A stretch of DNA of 28,031 nt from Bacteriovoracaceae bacterium UBA4096 (GTDB lineage: Bacteria > Bdellovibrionota > Bacteriovoracia > Bacteriovoracales > Bacteriovoracaceae). Both the position numbers and the translations under genes were made by a program. The DNA lies in contig DFXY01000002.1 in the NCBI GenBank assembly GCA_002381945.1, positions 107,916 through 135,946 on the forward strand, written 5' to 3'. Under the pieces are notes generated by a model. It made no database searches, had not been told where the DNA came from, and saw only the letters and a list, made by a program, of their open reading frames with translations. This document shows, piece by piece, positions 16,421 through 23,044 of the stretch. Each line of letters begins with the position of its first letter. Position 1 is the stretch's first letter.

Positions 16421-16986
16421 TGGCGTTCCAAGAGACTTTTTAATTTTTCCAGATCAACTTTTCTTGAATGGCGATCAATTTGAATCTTTTTTCCATCCTT
16501 ACTTTTTAGCCATAAAATAAAATAACCTTTATTTTGGAAACCTACATTGTCCTCTTTAGAGTTCATGCGGGCCACGTTAGGGGAGGAGATGAATGATTCA
16601 ACACTGAAATCATCGCTGCCTTCCAGAAGAAATTTTTCAGAAAAAATAGTGATCCCGTAAACTTTATGGATAAGACTTAGTTGATTTTTATTCTTTACGA
16701 TCCGTTTTTCATAGAAAAAGAAGGATAGGATTAATACAGGTAAAAGGCCAATGAAGGTTAATAAACCATAACCTAGAGTTGCATCAGTTTCATCTCCCAG
16801 AGCAATGAGTTTAAGAACAGGCTCTTTGATGGCCAGGAACATGAAAAAGACCACGGTCACAGAGCATAGGGCATAAAACCAGAATATGTAAGGAAGACCA
16901 TAAGTTTTTAAGGTCAGCTCATTCTCTTTTTTTAAAACAAAATCCTCTTCATCTTCACCGACAGGAAATACATACATTAAACCCAT
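16417..16986 (-). CDS. membrane protein with two transmembrane helices, unknown function
   Basis: I chose ATG 16986 (189 residues) because AAGAGG stands 9 nt before it and it starts 14 nt after the upstream stop. The longer frame to 17025 would overlap the previous gene without a ribosome site. After an acidic N-terminal segment there are two strong hydrophobic stretches, at about 33-58 (IFWFYALCSVTVVFFMFLAI) and 75-95 (GYGLLTFIGLLPVLILSFFF). They form a hairpin and are followed by a soluble C-terminal half of about 90 residues. That half ends with a basic segment (KKIQIDRHSRKVDLEKLKSLL) and resembles bacterial PH-like or YcxB-like membrane proteins in layout, but I cannot name a family. It is the last gene of the operon with the Ntn hydrolase and the App1-like phosphatase. 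Confidence 0.7.
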   Translation of the reverse strand: MGLMYVFPVGEDEEDFVLKKENELTLKTYGLPYIFWFYALCSVTVVFFMFLAIKEPVLKLIALGDETDATLGYGLLTFIGLLPVLILSFFFYEKRIVKNKNQLSLIHKVYGITIFSEKFLLEGSDDFSVESFISSPNVARMNSKEDNVGFQNKGYFILWLKSKDGKKIQIDRHSRKVDLEKLKSLLERH

Positions 16987-16995
16987 ATAAAATAA

Positions 16996-17001
16996 CCTCT
17001 T
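16996..17001 (-). promoter_or_regulatory. ribosome binding site selecting the 16986 start
   Basis: AAGAGG on the minus strand lies 9 nt from ATG 16986 and overlaps the stop codon region of the preceding gene. It favours the shorter protein. Confidence 0.6.
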
Positions 17002-18547
17002 ATTTATGGTGGGGAGAAAAAACATCCAGAATTTCTAAGCGAGGATAAATGAGTTTCATCCAAGTGGCAAATGCTGCTTTATTTGCTGATCTTTCTTCAT
17101 GATATAACCCCTGTAAATATGGAGATAAATCTGACGCCTTCACGGTGGAAGAAAGTTCTAACTTTTTCTCAAGTCGCATCATGAGTAAGAACCACTGATC
17201 CTTGAGAGCAGGAGGTAAATTTAAGGCCTTAACGTTTTTATAGACGAGTAACAGCTCTTTGGAATTTGACACGAATTTAAAATCCCAAATGCTTAGGTAA
17301 AGTCCCATGATCTCTTTCCAAATGGGATGAGGGATAAGCGCCCTGGCCATTTGGAGCTCATGATAAGCAAGATCATATTCACCCTGATCAAAGTAACTTT
17401 GGGCCTTCGAGGCCCTTTTCCAGGCCTCTTCAAAATCACTGGTCTTCTCTTTTTCTTTAAGAACTTCCAGCTCATGTTGAGCACTTAGTGAAAGCCTCAG
17501 AATTTGATCAGATGCCACCAGGGCCGAATCACCTTCTTTGACGTCTACATGGCCCTGAGTAAGGTTTACACAATAGGCCCCAACCGTAGAAAGCGTCGCT
17601 GCAGGATGGACCCATTTTTTGGTTTTTTGATCTTCTACGTCGGTTACAACGTCCAGGGGATGAAGGGGTTTTGAATGGTTAAGTTTATTTTTTAACCAGG
17701 ATTGTCGATCTTCAGAGAATTTCAAAAAGGCTTCGTGACCTGTGCTGTCCTGATGAAGGGGAATATTAGTAAAGATCAGAGGGGAAGAATCATTTAAATT
17801 ATAGTGTTCTACATTCAGTGCCGGACCATCAATGTCCAGTGCCAAGGCCTGACCTGATTTATCCAGCAGAAGATAAGACCATTTGGTTACGGAGATTTTC
17901 TTTTTCATCTCTTTTTTAAATTCGATTAAATTCTGGGTCTGAAATAATGCTTCAAAGCCGATCTGGAAAATACTCTGTCCTTCCCGGTGGTAACCCTCTC
18001 CTGGTTTGTGATGAAGAGCAAAACTCATGCCTGAGGCATGAACACCTTGGAAGAACAAGGGGGCGAGGCCTTCACAACTATAAGTCAGGATGGCCGGCCG
18101 GCCTTCTGATTGCCAATAATAGAAGCGAGGTTTTGCTTCAAATAAACCGATTAACGGAAAATCCAGCAATCTTGTGTGAGTGATGTCCTGGCCATTTTTG
18201 GCAAAAATGCTGGTGCAGCCAGGCAAGATGCCTTTTAATTCCGGAAAGACCTGTCCATAATGTGCTGCAAGCTCAAAGAGAGTTAGAAAACTTAAGTAGC
18301 GAGTGCTGTCTATTCCCAGACCCTGAGAATAAGAAGCGATACACTGATCAAAAAAGCTTTCTTCTTTCTTTTTAAAGATCACCCGTGCCCGGGAAACTAA
18401 ATCCTGTCCGAATTGCAGGATAAAGTTTGTGGATAAAAGTTTAGTGACTCTCTTTTCAATTTGAAGGAAAGCTTCTCTTTCTCTTAATCCCAGCTGATAA
18501 AGATTCTCAATAGGGTCACCAATGAGGGGAACAATTGTTGTTTTCAT
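17000..18547 (-). CDS. C45-family-like Ntn hydrolase/acyltransferase with C-terminal helical extension
   Basis: The 515-residue protein contains the hallmark of C45 (acyl-CoA:6-aminopenicillanate acyltransferase-like) Ntn hydrolases. A Gly110-Cys111 pair sits in LPGCTSIF, where autocleavage would expose Cys as nucleophile; the family example cleaves at Gly102-Cys103. A downstream HTRLLDFP segment fits the conserved Arg-x-x-Asp pattern. The core runs to about residue 345 (ATLSTVGAYCVNLTQGHVDV). These enzymes cleave or form amide bonds on acyl chains and related substrates; the substrate here is unknown. Residues 355-515 are extra: helical, with a TPR-like start (AQSYFDQGEYDLAYHELQMAR), and not part of the core family. 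No signal peptide is visible. It starts 1 nt after the App1-like gene stop (TGAAATG), so it is coupled to it. Confidence 0.75.
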   Translation of the reverse strand: MKTTIVPLIGDPIENLYQLGLREREAFLQIEKRVTKLLSTNFILQFGQDLVSRARVIFKKKEESFFDQCIASYSQGLGIDSTRYLSFLTLFELAAHYGQVFPELKGILPGCTSIFAKNGQDITHTRLLDFPLIGLFEAKPRFYYWQSEGRPAILTYSCEGLAPLFFQGVHASGMSFALHHKPGEGYHREGQSIFQIGFEALFQTQNLIEFKKEMKKKISVTKWSYLLLDKSGQALALDIDGPALNVEHYNLNDSSPLIFTNIPLHQDSTGHEAFLKFSEDRQSWLKNKLNHSKPLHPLDVVTDVEDQKTKKWVHPAATLSTVGAYCVNLTQGHVDVKEGDSALVASDQILRLSLSAQHELEVLKEKEKTSDFEEAWKRASKAQSYFDQGEYDLAYHELQMARALIPHPIWKEIMGLYLSIWDFKFVSNSKELLLVYKNVKALNLPPALKDQWFLLMMRLEKKLELSSTVKASDLSPYLQGLYHEERSANKAAFATWMKLIYPRLEILDVFSPHHK

Positions 18548-18548
18548 T

Positions 18549-19637
18549 TCAACCTACGTAATAATGAACGAGATGTTTCAGGTGATTGGCAAAATCCAGA
18601 TTGAATGTTCTCGTTTGTAAAGTTTCAAGCATATGTGGCTTGCAGCGGATATAAATCCTTAGACGGCCCTTAGGGTGGGCATCACTCATATTTTTTAGCT
18701 GATAAAATTTTGAAAGAAACCGGAAGTGCTGCTGATTTGTGAGCTTAAAAGATTCTTCCCGTTTGATATTATTCCACAAAGTCCAAGGGTCATAGCGGCC
18801 AACTAAAACTGCTGCCAATGTCAAATAGATGATTGTATCGGATTCAAAACCATCACCGATAAGAATGAGATCATCGGGAATACCAGTCATAAGAAGGATA
18901 TTTACAATTGTATTGAGTTTATAGAAGCCCTGGGATTTTAGATCTTTGGTGGAAAGATCCCCTTCAAAAAATGAAAAGATATTCCTGTAGTCTTTCAAAA
19001 AGATATTACCGGTAAAAATCTGACGCTGATAGAGCCAGTCACGAATGGCATTTTCATAAAAATGTGGGGATGCAGAAACAATAAAAGGCTGATAGCTTTC
19101 CTCCACAAATTCCTTGACGATCTTAATGGACTCATCAACTGGTGGGAAATAATGAATGGGGTTCCTTAGGGAGAGATAAAGCTCTTTCACTGACGAATAG
19201 CGGGTGTCCACCAGTGTTTTATCAAAATCTGTAATCAGGATTTTCTTCGGCTTTTGAATCAGGGTTGGTATGAAACTTCCGATTAATAATTCTAATCCTG
19301 GGTGAGAGCGGGTTTCGTAGAGTTTAAGCTTTGCCACATTCATGGCCTCTGGCTGTGGGATTTTAAAATTAAAATTTCCAAAACTATCAGAATCAAAGCT
19401 TCGGATAGTTACTTCCTGGTCATCATTGGAAAGACCCACTACCTTCAGTCGAAATTCATTGGAAGATAAAAGCCCCATGCTCTGAATTGGCTTGGTAGGA
19501 ACTATATCCTTCAGGTTCTGGTTAATTTCATCCAGAATTTCAAACTTCCCCTGAGAGGAATAAGTCATCGATGCACGAATATGAATATATTCGTCCGATT
19601 CGATTCCGGTGAAATGGACCAGTTTAGGGCGTCTCAT
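18549..19637 (-). CDS. App1-like phosphatidate phosphatase (HAD superfamily)
   Basis: The 362-residue protein has an N-terminal beta-rich region of about 125 residues, then a HAD-type catalytic domain. Motif I is DFDKT (Asp137, Asp139, Thr141), motif II VSASP (about 187-191), motif III likely Lys240 (GFYKL) and motif IV LIGDGFESD (Asp262, Asp267). The order and the SASPHFY and GD segments resemble the App1 (DUF2183) phosphatidate-phosphatase domain, which removes phosphate from phosphatidic acid. Motif I reads DFDKT where DIDDT is usual. It heads the operon with the Ntn hydrolase and the membrane protein, which suggests a lipid or acyl-chain task. No ribosome site is obvious before ATG 19637, so the start may be different. 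It could instead be another HAD phosphatase. Confidence 0.7.
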   Translation of the reverse strand: MRRPKLVHFTGIESDEYIHIRASMTYSSQGKFEILDEINQNLKDIVPTKPIQSMGLLSSNEFRLKVVGLSNDDQEVTIRSFDSDSFGNFNFKIPQPEAMNVAKLKLYETRSHPGLELLIGSFIPTLIQKPKKILITDFDKTLVDTRYSSVKELYLSLRNPIHYFPPVDESIKIVKEFVEESYQPFIVSASPHFYENAIRDWLYQRQIFTGNIFLKDYRNIFSFFEGDLSTKDLKSQGFYKLNTIVNILLMTGIPDDLILIGDGFESDTIIYLTLAAVLVGRYDPWTLWNNIKREESFKLTNQQHFRFLSKFYQLKNMSDAHPKGRLRIYIRCKPHMLETLQTRTFNLDFANHLKHLVHYYVG

Positions 19638-19697
19638 GATGCTAATTGTAACCCGAAGGAGTGGACATCTCCTTCACTTTTTTGACAAAATACATAC
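19638..19697. promoter_or_regulatory. 60-bp divergent region with a terminator-like palindrome and a TTGACA box
   Basis: A perfect 7-bp stem GAAGGAG (19655-19661) and CTCCTTC (19669-19675), loop TGGACAT, is followed by ACTTTTTT on +. This looks like an intrinsic terminator, but no + gene precedes it. TTGACA (19682-19687) is a perfect -35 box for the acylphosphatase, yet no good -10 is seen at 16-18 nt. The palindrome may be an operator or attenuator. Confidence 0.4.
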
Positions 19698-19982
19698 ATG
19701 TTACAGATGACACTAATTATAAAAGGCAAAGTTCAAAGAGTAGGGTTTCGCTATTCGGTAGTCGACTTTGTTATCTCAAGTAAACTTCCCATCGTTGGTC
19801 ACGTGCGTAATATGCCTGATGGATCAGTTCATGTCCTGGCCCAGGGAGATATAGAATCGCTCAAAGAGCTTCATCGTTTTTGCACTAAGGGTCCACCGCG
19901 GGCGGAAGTACGGGAAGTCGAAGAGGATGTAGTCCAGATTAGTAAACCGAATTTCTCGGAATTTGTGGTTCTTGCCGAGTAA
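19698..19982 (+). CDS. acylphosphatase
   Basis: The 94-residue protein has the normal acylphosphatase length. The phosphate loop is GKVQRVGFR (residues 10-18, catalytic Arg18) and the second catalytic residue is Asn38 in GHVRNMPDGSV. The C-terminal part (FCTKGPPRAEVREVE, then FVV) also fits. The enzyme hydrolyses carboxyl-phosphate bonds such as those in acetyl phosphate or 1,3-bisphosphoglycerate; its physiological target is often unclear. The loop reads QRVGFR rather than the usual QGVGFR, a tolerated variant. Two starts are possible, ATG 19698 and ATG 19707, and neither has a clear ribosome site. Only 3 nt separate the stop from the convergent coiled-coil gene. Confidence 0.93.
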   Translation: MLQMTLIIKGKVQRVGFRYSVVDFVISSKLPIVGHVRNMPDGSVHVLAQGDIESLKELHRFCTKGPPRAEVREVEEDVVQISKPNFSEFVVLAE

Positions 19983-19985
19983 GAA

Positions 19986-21146
19986 TTAGACCTTCTTAAC
20001 AATATAAGTCATAACACCGTTTTCAAAGCTGGACTTAACACTTTTGGGATCAAGCACGGTATCGGTCTGTAACCGGGTAGTGAAAGATTCAACTTTATTC
20101 ACTTTATTAATTGTTCCGTCAGGAGTTTTATTGGCGTCTGTATAGCGACGGTTAAAACTAATAATGGCCTCTTTGCCATTGAATGATATATGAGCATCTT
20201 GTTTCGAATGCTCCGGGATCTCGACGGTAATTTCAACTCCATCTTCAAGATACTTCAGACGAGGTTTTAGTGCCTCAAATTTAAAAAAGGGGTCATCGTT
20301 CTTGGAGGCGATGGTAGTGATCTGGGCGGTGAGGTTGGTTTTCAAGTCATCAATGACTTTCTTATTTTTTTCTTCCAGGGTCTTAAAGCCTACATTGTGA
20401 CGGCTTAATTGATCGGAGTATTTCTTCTCAAAGAAGAGATCCTGATCTTTAAGTCCTTTACGGTAGTCATTATCGCGGACTTCAATATGCCCAGTATGAG
20501 ACTCAGTGAGTTTTTGCATTTCAATCTGCTGACGTTGATTGGTTGTCATGCGTTCTTTCTTGAAATAGTTATCCTGATCATTCTTCATCTTTTGAAAATT
20601 TCGGCCTTCATTGGTAAAACGTTCAGTAAATTCCTGACCCTGATGATTGATCTTGTCCTGATGAAAAGACTCAATGTCAGTATATTCCTGCTGCTTGGAG
20701 TTTTTCATATCCTCAATACGTTTTTTTCCATCAAGATTCACTTTTTGTGATTCGGTGGAGTAGCGGTCGTTGAGTTCTTCCAGATAGAGGCTGTGTTCTT
20801 CATTGATTCTTGAGCGGTCATGACTCAGTTTCCGGCCTAACTCAATCTTTTCTGTCTCTGTAAGGTTTTTCAGAGACTTTAGTTCTTTATCAGTTAAGTC
20901 TTTGGTCTTTTGCAAATGATTCCTCATCTCGGCCAGGACTTTTTCTTTTTTTTCGGTTTCTTGATTCAGTTGGTGGTGCTGGTTATTTTGTACATCGACA
21001 ATTTCAGCTGCATGGGCCTTTTTAATTTCGGCCTTAATATTTTGATGAGCATTTTCAATCGTCTTAATTTCCCGCTCACCCCTGCGTTTCACGGTCTCAA
21101 TCTGACGGGAGTTCAATTTTTCTACGTCTCTAATGGCATTACTCAT
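19986..21146 (-). CDS. long coiled-coil protein fused to a C-terminal Hsp20/alpha-crystallin-like domain
   Basis: This is a 386-residue protein. Residues 1-285 are almost continuous helix with heptad-like patterns, very rich in Lys, Glu, Gln and Asn and poor in Pro; it reads as a long coiled coil. Residues 298-386 look like an alpha-crystallin domain of small heat-shock proteins: GVEITVEIPEHSKQDAHI, an AIISFNRR strand, VESFTTRLQTD, and the ENGVMTYIVKK close, which matches the family A-x-x-x-n-G-x-L motif. Small heat-shock proteins usually have a short N-terminal arm and total 140-200 residues, so this fusion is unusual. It probably assembles through the coil and holds unfolded or filament-like clients. 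No signal peptide is present, so it is cytoplasmic. The ATG overlaps the stop of the preceding gene (ATGA). Confidence 0.75.
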   Translation of the reverse strand: MSNAIRDVEKLNSRQIETVKRRGEREIKTIENAHQNIKAEIKKAHAAEIVDVQNNQHHQLNQETEKKEKVLAEMRNHLQKTKDLTDKELKSLKNLTETEKIELGRKLSHDRSRINEEHSLYLEELNDRYSTESQKVNLDGKKRIEDMKNSKQQEYTDIESFHQDKINHQGQEFTERFTNEGRNFQKMKNDQDNYFKKERMTTNQRQQIEMQKLTESHTGHIEVRDNDYRKGLKDQDLFFEKKYSDQLSRHNVGFKTLEEKNKKVIDDLKTNLTAQITTIASKNDDPFFKFEALKPRLKYLEDGVEITVEIPEHSKQDAHISFNGKEAIISFNRRYTDANKTPDGTINKVNKVESFTTRLQTDTVLDPKSVKSSFENGVMTYIVKKV

Positions 21147-21430
21147 TGGACAGGGATCTCCTTATCATAGGGATGGTCACAGATCTTTTGACCTTTTCCA
21201 GTATAACCCGGACAGATCCAAGTGCGAAGAAGATCTACACTTACAAAAGAGCCGCCATGATAACTCTTGTACATCTGAGGATTGAGCGTAGAGACGATGT
21301 ACTGGGCCTGTGCTTTGGTGGCGACAGCGTAGGGATCATTAGTTTTTACGATATACTGATAGGCCCGATACTCGGCCAAGGCCTGTACCGGGAGTATAAG
21401 AATGAATCCCAAAAGTAACTTCTTAATCAA
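21143..21430 (-). CDS. small exported protein, unknown function
   Basis: The 95-residue protein has a clear signal peptide (MIKKLLLGFILILPVQALA, cleavage after ALA at residue 19), leaving a mature peptide of about 76 residues with two cysteines (CPGYTGKGQKIC) that may form a disulfide. The start codon is TTG inside the stop of the upstream gene (TTGA overlap), which makes translation depend on the preceding frame. The signal peptide and the exact overlap support this start; no ATG is available near it. The mature part is Tyr-, Lys- and Gly-rich, with no known domain. It is sandwiched between a cytoplasmic helical protein and the Hsp20 fusion in a coupled operon, so a shared role is possible but unproven. 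Confidence 0.7.
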   Translation of the reverse strand: MIKKLLLGFILILPVQALAEYRAYQYIVKTNDPYAVATKAQAQYIVSTLNPQMYKSYHGGSFVSVDLLRTWICPGYTGKGQKICDHPYDKEIPVQ

Positions 21431-21738
21431 TGCAGCTCTCGCATTTTATCCAAAGCGCGGTACTCGACCATCTTCATGAATGAAAGAACGAAATCTTTTC
21501 TTTCGTCATTTTTCAGGGCCTGAATAGCAGTCTTCTTTCTTTCTATTGAGCTATGGCGCTCAATTAATTTGTAGACTCGATGAACCGTTTCGGCCGCCCG
21601 GGAAAACGACATCCGTCTGACTTCCACAGAGTCAGCAAACGACTCTAAAATCCAGTCCTGATAAAATAAGGGAAAGTAACCGGAGCTTCCTGCCTCGATT
21701 AACTGGTCCAATCCTTGTGCATCCTGCATCTTCCGCAT
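21427..21738 (-). CDS. small cytoplasmic helical protein, unknown function
   Basis: The 103-residue protein is mostly charged helix, with no signal peptide or membrane segment. It is rich in Arg, Lys, Glu and Leu, and its C-terminal half (AIQALKNDERKDFVLSFMKM) is strongly amphipathic. I recognise no family. A good AAGGAG ribosome site stands 4 nt before ATG 21738, the best initiation signal in this operon. Its stop TGA is fused to the TTG start of the small exported protein, which starts a chain of overlapping genes ending with the Hsp20 fusion. It is probably a regulator or adaptor rather than an enzyme, but that is a guess from size and charge alone. Confidence 0.65.
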   Translation of the reverse strand: MRKMQDAQGLDQLIEAGSSGYFPLFYQDWILESFADSVEVRRMSFSRAAETVHRVYKLIERHSSIERKKTAIQALKNDERKDFVLSFMKMVEYRALDKMRELH

Positions 21739-21816
21739 AAAACTCCTTTTCTCCCTTCTATCTTACTAGGAGAGTGTTATGATGGTTGAGAGGGTAGGTT
21801 TTGCCAGGGGGACCCA

Positions 21817-22203
21817 GTGGAAAAAAGGGATGATTTTTTTATTCCAGAGGAAATTGCAGAGTGGATAGGGCTTAAAAAGTCGGAATACCTGTCTAGATTA
21901 ATCGAGCAAAGCGACTCTGATGATTTTGGATTCGAGCAATTTCATTTATACGATCAATATATTCCGGGGACCATTGAAAATCCGGATAGGGCCTATGAAG
22001 ATGAAGTTGATGGATTTAAACTCAGGACTTATGTCCGATCCTATAGGGTAAGTACAGACTTTCATCAAGTGGTTGTCGGTATGGTCATGGATGATAAAGA
22101 GGCCAATGTCTTTATTCCCATTCTGAGTTTTGTTTCTAAAAAAGATGAATTAGTTAAAGAGTTTTGTGTGGGCGAGGTTATCACCAGGCCCACGTTGAAT
22201 TAA
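21817..22203 (+). CDS. small acidic protein of unknown function
   Basis: The 128-residue protein starts at GTG with AGGGGGA 5 nt upstream. It is acidic (many Asp and Glu), cytoplasmic and without membrane segments. A helix at 10-30 (EEIAEWIGLKKSEYLSRLIE) is followed by a beta-rich part with Asn-Pro in GTIENPDRAYE, a strand KLRTYVRSYRV and a hydrophobic FHQVVVGMVMD strand. The pattern of a His/Asn-Pro turn then two antiparallel strands is loosely like phage Barnase-EndoU-ColicinE5-RelE-type (PBECR) folds, but this is weak and I do not name it so. It is a single-gene unit, divergent from the small helical-protein operon, and its stop codon is interlocked with that of the convergent lipoprotein (TTAA). 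Confidence 0.65.
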   Translation: MEKRDDFFIPEEIAEWIGLKKSEYLSRLIEQSDSDDFGFEQFHLYDQYIPGTIENPDRAYEDEVDGFKLRTYVRSYRVSTDFHQVVVGMVMDDKEANVFIPILSFVSKKDELVKEFCVGEVITRPTLN

Positions 22204-22922
22204 TTTTTAAGTCTGATATCGATGTATGAATTCGGGTACTTCGTTTTAAATGATGTGCATACTTGATTCATATAAGAGCGGGCCTGCGGTTCACAAATAG
22301 GATTCCCAGTTTTGGCCCCATACGGACATTGCGGAATCCAGTAAGCACAGTAGGAATTGCTGTTTGCTCCAGCGGGACATACGTTGGCGGGCCAATTGAG
22401 ATGGGCCTGCATACAGTTAAAATATTCTGGCAGTAACGGTTCTTTCATCACAATGACACCATTGAGTGGATATGATTGAAAGCCATTTCTATCTTTATAC
22501 AATTTCCCCTGAACAACCGTATTAGTCGTAGTGTAGGTACATTGTGGTTGACCTAGGTAAGTTGAACTCTGATCTGCCGCCTTGTAGGTAGGGATCAGAC
22601 AGGTTCTGACATCACTTGAAGTGAGGCTTGGTTTAAATTTAATCAAAGTTTCATCAATTGTACTTTGGCAAATTCCAAACCAGCCAATATCAATGGTCTG
22701 GTACTTATTGGACAAATCACAGTTCTCAAAGCCACTGGTTACTGTGCCCGTTGATCCTGTGTCAGTGCCGGTTCCGGTCGAAGGATTAAGAGTTCCAGAT
22801 TGGTTACTAGGGTTTTCAAGGGAATTTCCATTGATCCAGGTTTGAGGTGCTCTCGTTCTTTGAGGAGCATCACAAGCTGTGATGAGACCTAGAAGCGCAA
22901 TAAATAAGATAGACGTTTTCAT
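22200..22922 (-). CDS. Cys-rich lipoprotein with Ser/Thr/Gly linker, unknown function
   Basis: I chose ATG 22922 (240 residues), where MKTSILFIALLGLITAC forms a type II signal peptide with lipobox Cys17 and AAAGGA stands 7 nt upstream. The longer frame from 22955 would add 11 residues before it without a ribosome site. After the lipidated Cys there is a linker of Gly, Thr and Ser (about residues 40-60, TGTGTDTGSTGTVTSG), then a domain with 10 cysteines, many next to Pro, Gln or Asn (PQC, VCPAG, YCAYW, PQCPYG). These would form disulfides outside the cytoplasm. No named domain is visible. Location is likely the outer membrane, since Asp follows the lipidated Cys only if sorting uses an E. coli rule; that is uncertain here. 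Confidence 0.75.
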   Translation of the reverse strand: MKTSILFIALLGLITACDAPQRTRAPQTWINGNSLENPSNQSGTLNPSTGTGTDTGSTGTVTSGFENCDLSNKYQTIDIGWFGICQSTIDETLIKFKPSLTSSDVRTCLIPTYKAADQSSTYLGQPQCTYTTTNTVVQGKLYKDRNGFQSYPLNGVIVMKEPLLPEYFNCMQAHLNWPANVCPAGANSNSYCAYWIPQCPYGAKTGNPICEPQARSYMNQVCTSFKTKYPNSYIDIRLKN

Positions 22923-23044
22923 ACTCCAGTCCTTTAAACTGACTATTCCATCCAACTATTCGGCTGTTAGAATTTTTTCATGAGTTTTTTCTGTGTACCG
23001 ATATATAACTTATAAAGATATGCATGTTTTTTTGAGGGTTTAGA
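22923..23044. promoter_or_regulatory. AT-rich divergent promoter region
   Basis: TATAAA (23011-23016) is a plausible -10 box for the + gene, with TTTCTG as a weak -35 at a 17-bp spacing. AAAGGA (22930-22935, minus) is the ribosome site of the lipoprotein gene. I see no strong inverted repeat. Confidence 0.35.
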
